Positions 1-10,429 of a stretch of DNA of 64,000 bases are shown here, one piece after another (within the stretch, counting starts at the first letter, position 1; each line of letters opens with the position of its first letter). The position numbers and the translations under genes were made by a program. The notes under the pieces are model-generated. The model worked only from the letters and a program-made list of their open reading frames with translations, made no database searches and was not told the DNA's origin. This DNA comes from Limonium bicolor (taxonomy: Eukaryota; Streptophyta; Magnoliopsida; Caryophyllales; Plumbaginaceae), in contig JAIOTZ010000155.1 of assembly GCA_023374045.1 (NCBI GenBank), positions 17,058 to 81,057 of the forward strand, written 5' to 3'.

Positions 1-616
1 TGTCCATGCATCGACTGTAAAAACGACTTCAAGTATAGAGATATTGAGAAAATTAAGGACCATTTGATTCGTCGTGGGTTTACATAAGATTACGAAGACA
101 TAGCATTATGGCATGGTCAGCATGTAGTGGATGTGTTTGACTATACAGAAGCTTCAGTAGAACAACCAGAATTGGACGGCATTGAAAACTTTGGGGATGA
201 CACAAAAAACTTTGGGGATGATGACAACTGCACGATTAATGACGAGATCACAGAAGATGCGAACCTTGACACACTATTGGAAGATGTTGAACAATACTTT
301 ACCAACAAACCAAGTACACATGAAAGCTTTATGCAGTCATGTAAAGAACCACTGTACGCTGGATGTGATGCACTGGCACTGAACAAATTAAGTGCGACAT
401 TGAAACTATTTAATGTCAAATCGAAACACGGATGGAGCAATGTAAGTTTCATAGAACTATTGCAAATTATTAAGGAGATACTACCAGCGGACAATGTCAT
501 GCCTACAACTACTTATGAGGCGAAGAAGTTAATGTGTCCAATGGGTATGGAGTACAAGAAAATACATGCTTGTCCATCGGGGTGTATTTTGTTCTGGAAG
601 GAATATGAGCTACATG
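1..616 (+). pseudogene. CACTA (En/Spm) TNP2 transposase fragment
   Basis: In frame 1 from base 1 the translation begins CPCIDCKNDFKYRD, which resembles the transposase-associated domain that precedes TNP2 in plant CACTA elements. An in-frame TAA at 85-87 breaks it. The frame reopens with Met at 127 and continues through an acidic linker to CPMGMEYKKIHACPSGC and FWKEYE, matching the start of the TNP2 core, whose usual form contains YKKIHACPNDC followed by KEYE. Homology stops at 616, where the LTR of the gypsy element begins, so the catalytic part is missing. Both the stop and the truncation make this a dead fragment. No CACTA terminus is visible and its 5' end lies outside the window. Family call by motif recognition only. 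Confidence 0.8.
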
Positions 617-3081
617 TGAAATACCCAGGAATTTTCAAGCTAGGAATAATATAGTATATGGTATGAGTGACATGTCTGAGATTAGGTGGCCCAGGGAATT
701 AATCTTTCTTCTTAGAGTATTTTTGAATATTGGTAATATTGCTTTGATGGATTTAATTATATTTCGAACGCTATATGATATAATACTAATTTCCCCCTCT
801 TAATTTCCCTAAGTTATTTAAACTCCGAAATACTATTCCAGAATATTCTTTCCAACTTATTTTAAGTATTCAGAGTTCGAATTCTATTTGACTACTCAAA
901 TATTACTTTGTTAACTCTCCTTATTTCTTCTCTCAGTAATTATATTACTGGTATTATCTTTTATTCTTCTTACGAGTTGTTCTTCCCTTGTTAAAACCGT
1001 TAAATTATTTACAACACATCTTTTCTTTTCTAAATTATCTCCTTTCAAATAAATATTTATTAATTGATTCTTGATGTTGTTTCTCATTCTGATTTATTCC
1101 TTCTTGAATTTCTCCATCAGTTTTCTTTACTGATCTCCCAAATTTATCGAGTTTTGTCCTTTAGAGATATTTTAAATTCCAAGAGTTAGAACTCCTTCTT
1201 AAATATTTTATTTGTATTTCCTTTTTAGCATAAGTCTTTAATTAGGTTATTCTCTTTTCATTATACAAATAATTCTATTTAAGGGTTGATATCTTTTCAC
1301 TATTTCCCCATCCTCAATACGCCGTTCTTGTGTTTACAATCTGCTCTTTATTTTCACGTTCTTCTTCTTCTTCAAACCCTTGGTGTTTTTCTCGCTGATT
1401 CCGTCGAGGTCTGATTATTCCCTGGTGTCCAGTTGGTAGATTGTCGGGTAATGTATTCTACTTAGTTGTTTAGTTATTTATTCGTTGTTCAGTAAATTCT
1501 GATTGCTAATTTTGATTACCTAGACGCCGATTCCATCGACGAGTGCTATCAATAGTCCGGAGCAGTTGGGCTCTTGAGGGTTTTGGTTGTTCCAGGTAAA
1601 TTCTATGCTCAATGGATTTGACTGTGGTTTTGCGAAATATTGGAAAAGGGTTCATTGTGTTTTATCTCGGTTGTGGTTTGAGAATTTGGAAGTTGGAAAT
1701 TGAATTGAGATTGTGGAAATTCGATAATGGTTTTGGGGAGTCTTTCACAGGATATTATTATTGTTTTAGAGCCCATAGGTGCTCCCCATTGCTATTGTTT
1801 GCGCTGCACACATTGTTGTAGTTAAGCTCTATGATCTACTCTATGTTACTGCTGTTTCATAGGGGGTGTGCACACTTAAGGACTTAGGGTGAGGTGGTTG
1901 TTTGACGGTCCCATAGGTGACTGTCCTGGAATTGTGGTTTGGGGTCCCATAGGTGACCCCGTGTTCGGAATTGTGGTTATTACTTCCTGTTGAAAGCTCC
2001 CTACTGCGGTTTCGGTATTTATATGTTTTTCTGGAAATTCTTCAACTGTTCAGCAAATCTCCTCATCTGATTGTTAAAGGCAAATTTGTTCTGAAATGTA
2101 TTTTACAGTTTGAGGTAGAATTTACTCAGTTTTTCTGATTTGTGCGATCCTTTCTGTGTTTCTGTCTATGTTTTATGATCACAGGTGTGGATGACTAACT
2201 GTGGGGATCGGGACGGCGAATCACATAGTTTAGGGACCACATATTAATAAGGCGATGTTTTGAATTCCAGTGTCTAAGAGATATTATTATGTTCTCAACT
2301 TTTATACATTAAATGCTTATTTTGCTTCCGCATAACTTGAAAGTTAACTTGTGTTTTTAGTGTTATTTAGTTCATTAGCCTGAGCACCCATGGGAAGTGG
2401 GTGTGGCGGTAATGCCCTGGACGTTTTGAGATGTGCTGCTATGTTAAGGTTATGTTCATTTGAGTTTTGGTTAACTGCGTTTATTGGTTTCTATGTATCG
2501 GTTTTATCAAGTTTGAGCTTCGTATTAAATATTTGGCAATGATCTTATCTGTTCAACAGTTCCTCATGTTGTTATTGTGGTTTATGTGAGAGTTTTTAAT
2601 GGTTTTTGGTTCCTGTTTACGTTTTTAGAACTGCACTTAAGGCCCTGTCCGAACGTCCGTCCGGACATCTATGTTCGGACAGGCCCCGAAGGTTTTAGAA
2701 GCTTTTTGTTTTGGCGTGTCCGAACTTTGGTCCGAACTTTGATGTTCGGACACGCCACGTTAAATTTCTCGGACTTTTCAAACTTACTTGTGTCCGAACT
2801 TCAAAGTCCGGACACAAGTTCGGACGCCTTTGGTTTTTAGGCCTTTTAACTCTCGACTTGTGTCCGAACATCAATGTCCGGACACAAGTTCGGACGTTTG
2901 GTTTTTCGCAGTCTGTTTCTCTTCGGCTTGTGTCCGAACTTACCATGTCCGGACACAAGTTCGGACCAGCTCTGTTTTGCTCTTTTAGGACTCGTTTGAA
3001 GTCCGTTTTTGATGCCGTTTGCGCCATATTGATTTGTATTTTCTTAAGCTATGTTTTGGGGTAAAAATCCAGGGTGTTACA
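617..3081 (+). repeat. 5' LTR of gypsy element A
   Basis: The 2465-bp direct repeat of 12986-15445 starts TG and ends CA. It contains a T-rich stretch (about 780-1400), a block in which 'cccataggtg' recurs near 1770, 1910 and 1950, and an array of CCGG-rich hairpins at 2643-2966 close to the 3' end. It is followed two bases later by the primer-binding site. Small open frames inside it (for example 1612-1821 and 1953-2138) recur in the other LTR, but I see no sign that they are genes. Confidence 0.95.
2643..2966. repeat. Hairpin array, five units, in 5' LTR of A
   Basis: Five units spaced about 68-73 bp apart, each a CCGG-rich imperfect palindrome. In units 3 to 5 two stems overlap: TTGTGTCCG can pair with CGGACACAA, and GTCCGAACTT with AAGTTCGGAC, so each unit can switch between two folds. 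Linkers between units differ. The same array recurs at 15009-15331 in the 3' LTR. The array contains few stops on either strand, giving overlapping open frames of 117 aa (+, 2711-3064) and 110 aa (-, 2695-3027), which I regard as by-products. Confidence 0.9.
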
Positions 3082-3084
3082 AGG

Positions 3085-3096
3085 TGGTATCAGAGC
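3085..3096 (+). promoter_or_regulatory. Primer-binding site (tRNA-iMet) of element A
   Basis: TGGTATCAGAGC, the standard complement of the initiator methionine tRNA 3' end used by many plant LTR retrotransposons, lies three bases after the end of the 5' LTR. It sets plus-strand orientation for the element. Confidence 0.95.
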
Positions 3097-3491
3097 TTTG
3101 TTTTCGAAATAAGATAAAACTCGAGTAAACCGGATTAATAATTTGGGGATAAGCCGTTTGGGGAAGTCATGATGGATTATGTGTTATTTGTGAGCTGTTG
3201 AGTTATATTGGACATCTGGGTGTGATGTTTGAAGATTATACAGGGATTGTTGTTTAATATCCAATTGTGGAATTGTATCATACTTGTTATATGCAATATT
3301 GTTCTATCTGAATTATCTAACCGTGGATTGGGGTAGTGAGATTGTAGTATAATTAGAAGGGGATTGTTATAGGGAATTTAAGATCCTTTGAAATTCTTGG
3401 CTCATAATCAGGAGTCCACCTTGAGTAGGGTAGACTGGCAGACCGACTGAATTTCCCCTACAACACCAGAAGTAGAAGCGGGAGGACTACT

Positions 3492-4634
3492 ATGGCAGCC
3501 AACGACCCAATGAGACAGCTCCAGGAGCTCGCTTTCAATCTGGGGCAGATTGTGCAACGCCAAGCCCAGCGAGACCATGTGCCAGAAGACTACACAAAGA
3601 GAATCGCCCACTTGAAGCCAACTGCATTCAAGGGGGGGAGGACCCAGTACTGCTGGAGGATTGGCTGCGTGAGTTTGACAAGATATTTGAGGCGGTCAAC
3701 TGCCTGCCAACAGGAGAGTCAACGCCGCCATGTACTACTTCAAGAGCGAGGCTGACATCTGGTGGTCTGCCAACAGGGATGCTCTTTTGGCGGGACCTAA
3801 CTTTGGATGGGAGGCACTGAAGGAGGCCATGCGAAGGCGATTCTACCCTGAGCATGTTCGGATGCAGAAATACCTGGAGTTCTCTGAGCTCAAATAGCAG
3901 GCCCGGTGTGAAGGAGTACCACTCCAAGTTCTTAGAGCTGGCGAGGTTCGCACCGACGATGGTCCCTGATGAGGCGTCAAAAGTGCAGAGATTTGTGGGG
4001 GGACTCAACTGGAGTCTTCAGGAGGCTTTGAGCGTGCTGACGATACCCACCCTCCAGGACGCATATGGAAAGGGTGCTAACCTGTATAGGGTGCAGCAGA
4101 AGAGGAGGGAGGTACAGGCGGGCCGGAAGAGGAAGATGGAGGACGGGGAAGAGTCCCGGAGTCGAGATGACCGACATCAGAGGCCCCATCAGGACAAGAG
4201 GTGGAGGCCTAACCCAGGTGATGGAAGGAGGTTCGATGTGAACCAAAGGAATGACCAGAGGCGGAATGATAGGCCCCAGGGGCAGGCTCAGAGGGTAGAG
4301 TTCGTGCATAACAGGCACTTCCACTGCAGAAGATGCCACAAGGACCACCCGGGGAAGGACTGTGAGGGGAACCTAGTGACGTGCTTCCGGTGTGGCAGGA
4401 AGGGCCATAGAGCTTTTGAGTGCTTCCAGGATCCCCAGGGAGGCATTCAGCAGAGAGAAATGGCGGAGACCGGACCTATAGACCAGCAGACCCCCAGTCT
4501 CGAGGTAGAGACCAGCATCAGGCCCAGAATCAGCGAGGGGATGCTCCCCAGCGTGGCAATGGCGGGGGTGGAAACGGAGGTAACCGAGGTCGGGGGAGAA
4601 CCGAGACAATGGCAGAGCTCCGGGGAGGATTAAC
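3492..4634 (+). pseudogene. gag: gag of element A, frameshifted
   Basis: Gag forms the virus-like particle and binds element RNA. Reading starts at ATG 3492 (MAANDPMRQLQ) and runs in frame to about 3635, where a G-run shifts the frame. Homology continues in other frames: EDPVLLEDWLREFDKIFE, then YYFKSEADIWWS (typical of plant gypsy gag), with a further shift near 3720 and an in-frame TAG near 3896. The C-terminal half is open in the frame of 3854-4633 and carries two Cys-His knuckles, CRRCHKDHPGKDC (first one atypical) and CFRCGRKGHRAFEC (classic CX2CX4HX4C), inside an Arg-rich, RNA-binding-like region. With at least two shifts and a stop, no full Gag can be made from this copy. Confidence 0.88.
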
Positions 4635-5606
4635 ATGATGAGTCGGGCCGAGGCAGAGACTGAAGCAGAGGTGTTAGCAGGTACCTTTTCTGTACATGGT
4701 ACTTCAGCTCATGTTTTGTTCGATACTGGAGCTTCGTATTCTTTCATTTCTGAGGAATTTGCTAAGAAATTGGGCCTAGAAACTTGTAAGACTTCTACCA
4801 TAGCAGTATCTATACCCTCGGGGCGGGTTATTTCTTGTAATGATGTATTGAAGGATGTGGGGGTAGACATTAAGGGAGAAATATTTGTAATTGACCTGAT
4901 CCAGTTCGTCCTCCCCGACTTCGATATTATTTTGGGGATGGACTGGCTAAGCAAGTATAAGGGGAAGATTGATTGTGGAGAGCAGAAGATCGTCCTGAGA
5001 GGACCAACGGGCCGAAGAGTCTCCTACAGTAGCATGGAGAAGACACCGGGAGTAAAGATAGTTTCAGCTATGTCAATTCTCTCCCAAGTGAAGAAGGGAC
5101 AGCGGGCATACCTCTGCCATGTCCAGGATTTGAGCCAAGCGCCGAGCCCGTTAGAAGAGATTCGGGTGGTGAATGAGTTCCCTGACGTCTTTCCAGATGA
5201 GATTCCTAGTATGCCGCCAGATAGGGAGGTGGAGTTCAGCGTAGACCTTGTGCCAGGAGCAGCGCCTATCTCTAAGGCCCCCTACCGTATGGCGCCATCT
5301 GAATTGAAGGAATTGAAAGTCCAATTGGAGGAGTTACTGGAGAAGGGATACATTCGCCCGAGTGTATCGCCATGGGGAGCTCCAGTCTTGTTCGTAAAGA
5401 AGAAGGATGGGAGCATGAGGCTGTGTATAGACTACCGGGAGCTGAACCAGATTACTGTGAAGAACCGGTATCCCTTGCCCAGAATCGACGACCTCTTCGA
5501 CCAGCTTCAGGGTACAGGAGTCTTCTCCAAGATAGACCTGAGGTCGGGGTACCACCAGTTACGTGTTGCAGAGAAGGATATTCCGAAGACGGCCTTCAGG
5601 ACCAGG
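4635..5606 (+). CDS. pol: pol N-terminal part: protease and start of reverse transcriptase (interrupted)
   Basis: Open frame of 324 codons from ATG 4635. An aspartic protease domain has the catalytic DTGAS motif at about 4719-4735 and a second conserved stretch ILGMDWL near 4925. After a linker ending [14 protein letters not shown], the RT begins ([40 protein letters not shown]) and stops at FRTR. The TGA at 5607 is the first triplet of the inserted solo LTR D, not a native stop. The rest of RT resumes in the same frame at 10430. Before the insertion this was therefore a single long pol frame of about 1160 codons. Start codon chosen as first ATG in the frame; the true element may express pol by fusion or frameshift with gag. 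Confidence 0.92.
5602..5606. repeat. Target-site duplication CCAGG, left copy (for solo LTR D)
   Basis: CCAGG lies immediately before the TG of the solo LTR and is repeated exactly at 10425-10429 after its CA. Five bases is the usual gypsy duplication. Removing the LTR and one copy restores the pol frame of the host element. Confidence 0.95.
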
Positions 5607-8600
5607 TGAAATACCCCAAATCTAAATAATATTATTAAATCATTATTTATTGGAATATAATCCAAACATAAATCAGTTCACGTACGCATGCAAACCCATG
5701 CATGAAAACGTTACGTAAAAATAGTCGTTCACCATAAACGCTAAAACGCCTTAGAAACATGTGATCAAGCATGACCTTGTATGACCTTCTAAAACTCAAA
5801 CCAAATGGTCATACACTCATCATATGAATATATAAATATATTCCCTAAGCTATATTCAGTCAAATACGCAAAACGCTCGGGAATGCTCACGCGCGCCATT
5901 AAAGCAAGAAAAGCTCGGAGGAGTGCCGAGGTGGCATGAACTCCTATAAAATTAATTCCTAGAGTTCCTAATATCATTATTTACCATTCTAAAGATAACC
6001 CACGAAGTGGTTCATCAAAATTCAACAAAAACCACAGGAGGATTTCTTAACGCTCCTTTTTGGCCCGAGAGTGTCCCGATGGCCCGTAAATTATGTCACG
6101 GGTTGATATAACCCCATATAACTCAATGTAACATCTAGTATATGTTTTTACTATAATAAGTGTTTACAAACACTTGGAACTCATAAGAACAATTGGTTTC
6201 CCAAAATTTCCTTAGAGCACAAAAACACACCTTCGGGTGTCACGAAAATGCGTTTTACGCAACTACCTTGTAGTTTTTGACATGCCACGAATTGGTAATC
6301 TTAAATAGGGTTAAAATGACCTTCTAAATAAGTTGGTGTTACTAGTCAACAAGGTGCTCTATAGGGGCCGATTTTAAGGGCAAAAACTAGTATATAATTT
6401 GCCTTAAAAGTTTATAAAAGGCTTTAAAACATAATGACTCATCATCCCATGTGCTATAATACTTAATGGCAAAGAAATGTGTGACTCATTTGACCAGAGA
6501 GCTGTCGAAATTATGCTAGAGAACATGGCCAAGTTGACTAGACAAAAACAAATGCTAAAAGCAAAAAGTAGATTCCTTTTCTTTTTGCCTTTTGATTTCT
6601 TAAGCAAGTAACCTTCCTTGCTTGTTCCTTAGCTCTTCATGGCCGGTTTTTGAGCTCCATTCAGTCCCTAAATTCGTGACTCTACATGAGGAAGAAGACA
6701 ACACAAACTTAGAAAAATCAAAAGAAGATACCTTACCTAAATTTCCTTGTCTTCTAGTTCACATTATTTCTTCCACATGCTCTTGCCTTGTCACACTCCT
6801 CATGGCCGGTTTTCAAGCTGGAAAAGAGGTCATTTATTGAGCCAATCAATCATGTAATAACAAAGGAAAAGTAAAGTCATTTGACATTAAAAATTGACAA
6901 AACAAAATCAAATTCCAATTTGCTTCTTTCATTTACGTGAGCTAGGTCTCATTTCCCTCCTTGCACATTTCCTCCACGGTTTGGTAAGGCTCCCTCCTCT
7001 TCTTATAGCTTCATCTTCTCCTTTGAAGCTCTTAAGTCCATTAATGGAGTTTTAACTTCTATCTTCATCTTTAAGGTAAATTCCTTGCATTTCTTGGCAA
7101 GTCTTGAAGCAAAACTCTTCCTAGCATAACAAGGTGTGTTCGGCTTCACTTAGTTCTCCAAGGAGATTGTCCAAACCAACATTAAACCAAGGAGCATCTC
7201 AAGGTAGGTTTTAAAGCTTGAAAATCCTTAAAGCATATTTTTATGTGTAACCAAGTTCTACTTCTTCTAAGGTTCTTTCCTTCTTCATTTTCATGAAGGA
7301 AACCTTGTTCTTCATCTACCTTAGGAGTGCCGAATTCATAAGGAGAAAAGTCTAAGGTAAACTCTTGTAAAAATACTTACAAATCTACTTAAGATCTTTA
7401 TTCAAGATCTAACTCCTAAAACTCCTTCACCACTTGCATATAACCGAAGTGGAGCATCTATATTACCTTGGAGAAAGCTTGGAGATTCAAGAAGAGTTCA
7501 AGCACTTAACCACCTTTGTTAAGAAGTAAGTTTACTAAGTAAATCCTTATGATATAAGTTTTGTTAAGCTTCAAAAAATTATACAAAAATTAAGTACACC
7601 TCCTAGGTTTATTAAAACCGAAACCATATGGTATTATATGCCAAAAATACAATCTATAACTATATAGAAAATATTTACCTTAAGACACATTTTTGTGTCA
7701 CAAAATTTAGTTATGTTACATATTAATTCAAGCCGAATTACCAAGGGCAAAAATGCTTATTTTTGAGCTAATAATTTATATAAGACATTACAATAATTTT
7801 TACATGAGTTATAAAACTCCTATGAATTTATGTATAATTATTATGACATATAAATCCACTTTTATATACTATATGGTCACCAAATAATTATGGCCGAATG
7901 CTTTAATTGATAAATAGGTATTAATGACCTACTTAGGTATAGAACCTATATCACAAAGTTTGGTGAGCTAAAAATATTTCATTAGTGCTTAAATGGCTAA
8001 TTAAGTTAAGTGGCTTAAATGTAATTTTTACAAAATTTAGTGGGTTTATTATAAAAACCGAGAGTTAAGTGGCTGTTTGGTATTATTATAATATAATGTA
8101 AGGTTAGGAATTAAGTTTATGAATTTTAGATAAATTAAACAAGTGTTAAGATAACATTTTATAAAGTTTTGGGCTATTATGTAATTTATAAAAGTTGTTA
8201 TGAAAGTTTAGAACTTATTAATGGGCGAATTCATAATTAAGAGATTTATTAGGCTCACTTTCGAAATTTTGAAGAATTAAATATTTAGACTATAGTTTAT
8301 AAATTATTAGAAAGTTTTGGGGTGAAAATGTAATTAATGGAAAGTTCAAGACCAAAGCCGAATTCCTTGGGGTTAGTTTGGTAATTTAAGAATTTATATA
8401 TATATATTCGGCATTTATGGAGAATTAAAATTAAAACTATAGTTTACATGTCATTATGTAAAAGTTATAAGATTTTGTGGTTAGATTGTAATTATAAGAA
8501 ATAAATTATTAAAGCCGAGAATTTAAGGGGCTAAGATGTAATTTTTGAGAGTTATAATATTTAAAAGCTATATGCCAAAATATTAGGGATGGCTTTGTAA

Positions 8601-10424
8601 TTTAGCTAAATAAGAAATTAAAACTCTATAATATAAAGAGATTAGAATTTAATATAAAGTTTATGAACTTATGTGGTTGTTTTGTAAATAACCGAAATAT
8701 AAGAGTAAGAATTTAGATTAAAATAAATATAGGTCCTACATGGATATTTGGAGGAATTTAGAAGAAAGAATCTTGATTAAAGGAATTATGGAATTAAAAC
8801 TATGGTTTACATGGTTATAAGGAATTAAAAGATAAACAATAAATATTATTTATGGTTAAAAAGGAGAATAATAAAACTATAAGAATTTTATGTCTATGTA
8901 TGACATATAATATAGTTAAGGAATTATAAGTTGTTATGTCACCTAGACAAATAAAATAAACAACAAATGCAATAAACACATATCTGTGCATTAAAGGATT
9001 TATAAATAAATCAAAAGGAATAACAAATAAGTTATACATAAAATCATGAGGTGATTAAAAGAAATAAACCTCAAATGAAATAACAAATAAGAGATTTGTT
9101 GAAAGATCCAATAGGATCATTATATAAGGTAACATAAATTAACCCTCTCAGTTAATCCTATTCTAGGACTTTGTTTGACCAGACGTTGACCGGGAATTTA
9201 CAAGTAACAGTCTACGGTGAACGGTATGGGATTCTTGCAACCTGTTTTCTAACGGATTACACCGGCTTGTGTGCTATCTGTTGTTTGAAATAACGACCAA
9301 GATAATTAATGTAAACTGTTGTTTTACTCTTGCACACTGTGGATTATTTTATATGCGTGAATGTTGCTGACATCGTGTATGTCCCACGCATACAAACACT
9401 ACTATACCAGTGGATTAAATACCTGCGTTTCAGTATACCGAGGACTTGTACTCAAGTCTCTCACTAACTTCACTTTATAACAAACGTCATTATCCTAAAC
9501 GTGATAATTGACAATACACATTGTGTTTTTGTTTAATGTCTTATATGACACTTAACAATTATATACTTCGAGATTGAGGAGCCCAGTTGGATCTGGCCAT
9601 GCATGCTACGGGAGTTGTACCTGTCTCAGGTCGTCTCCTACTACGTCGCGACGGAACATTCAGTTGGGAGGAAGACTTTATTCCTTCCGGGATTCAAATG
9701 CCCTTCAGTTCGAGGAAGACTTTATTCCTCTAGTGGGTTCTTATTTCCCACGCCATTCAGTTCAGGGTTTAACTACGTTATCTCCTGGGGTTTTTATACC
9801 CAACCTTTCTTTATAACGAGGTCACTATACCTCCACTATTTCAGATATTCAGTTATAACGGTCAGTCCCATTGTGTGGACCGACTATCAGTAAAGAATTT
9901 CAGTTCAGCTAACTCGACCTTCTGTGTCTTGTTCTATGTGACATTATTGTCCTTGTATGGATACTTGTTATTATCAGACTATGCTTGTTTACAGCTTTAT
10001 AAAATGAACTGCATGTGTTCGACAAAGTAGTTGGTGTGGCCCGGTAGACGATGGGCTGCACGTTTTCCATACCAGCATTGTTTGCTGAGCCCCTTTGGGG
10101 GCACCCCCATTTTTCAGGTACCTGAAGTTAAGAAGATTACCACACCGAGTGTAGGTGGGGTAGATTCAAGCTATGGGAGTCTTCTTCTAGACATTTATTT
10201 TACTTAAGTATTTTACATTAGAGTTTGATTCCTAGTATCTGGGTTGTATCTGTATTCCAGACCGTGACATTTGAGGATTGTATTTGGACTTAGCCTTGTT
10301 GGTCACAAGGGTGGCCAACGGCATTGTAATACCGCCCGGTTGTTATATTTATTTCCGCTGCAGTTGTATTTTATTTGGGAGTGATCGTCGTTCAGTTTAT
10401 TGGATTTCGGGTTGGGGTATTACA
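5607..10424 (+). mobile_element. Solo LTR D of a large-LTR gypsy family
   Basis: A 4818-bp insertion starts TGAAATACCCCAAA and ends TTGGGGTATTACA, with a 5-bp duplication. It contains no primer-binding site, polypurine tract or pol similarity, so it is best read as one LTR left after recombination between two. Its terminal kilobase (from about 9160) resembles the end of the element B LTR: a block near 10018 (TTCGACAAAGTAGTTGG, then a GAGCCCC/GGGGGCACCCC palindrome) and GGCCAACGGCATTGTA near 10313 both have counterparts at 43505-43590 and 43962-43980. From about 7560 to 9150 it is very AT-rich. Short open frames (for example 6622-6840, 9574-9893) show no known domain. Confidence 0.9.
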
Positions 10425-10429
10425 CCAGG
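10425..10429. repeat. Target-site duplication CCAGG, right copy (for solo LTR D)
   Basis: Exact partner of 5602-5606. Confidence 0.95.

Noticed and set aside
2643..2966. CRISPR-like array
   Set aside because: Regular spacing and palindromic repeats superficially fit, but the DNA is a plant LTR, units are imperfect, linkers are not unique spacers, and no cas genes exist.
2577..3064. Overlapping small ORFs (66-117 aa) in the A LTRs as genes
   Set aside because: They arise from stop-poor palindromic repeats on both strands and have no recognised domain.
9574..9893. 80- and 96-codon overlapping frames in solo LTR D
   Set aside because: No domain, no homologue recognised, and located in the R/U5-like part of an LTR. 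Treated as chance.
5607..10424. D as a host gene region with introns
   Set aside because: Gene-like C/T-rich leaders and ATGGCCGG words occur, but exact TG/CA ends, the 5-bp duplication inside RT, and similarity to the B LTR show that it is an LTR.
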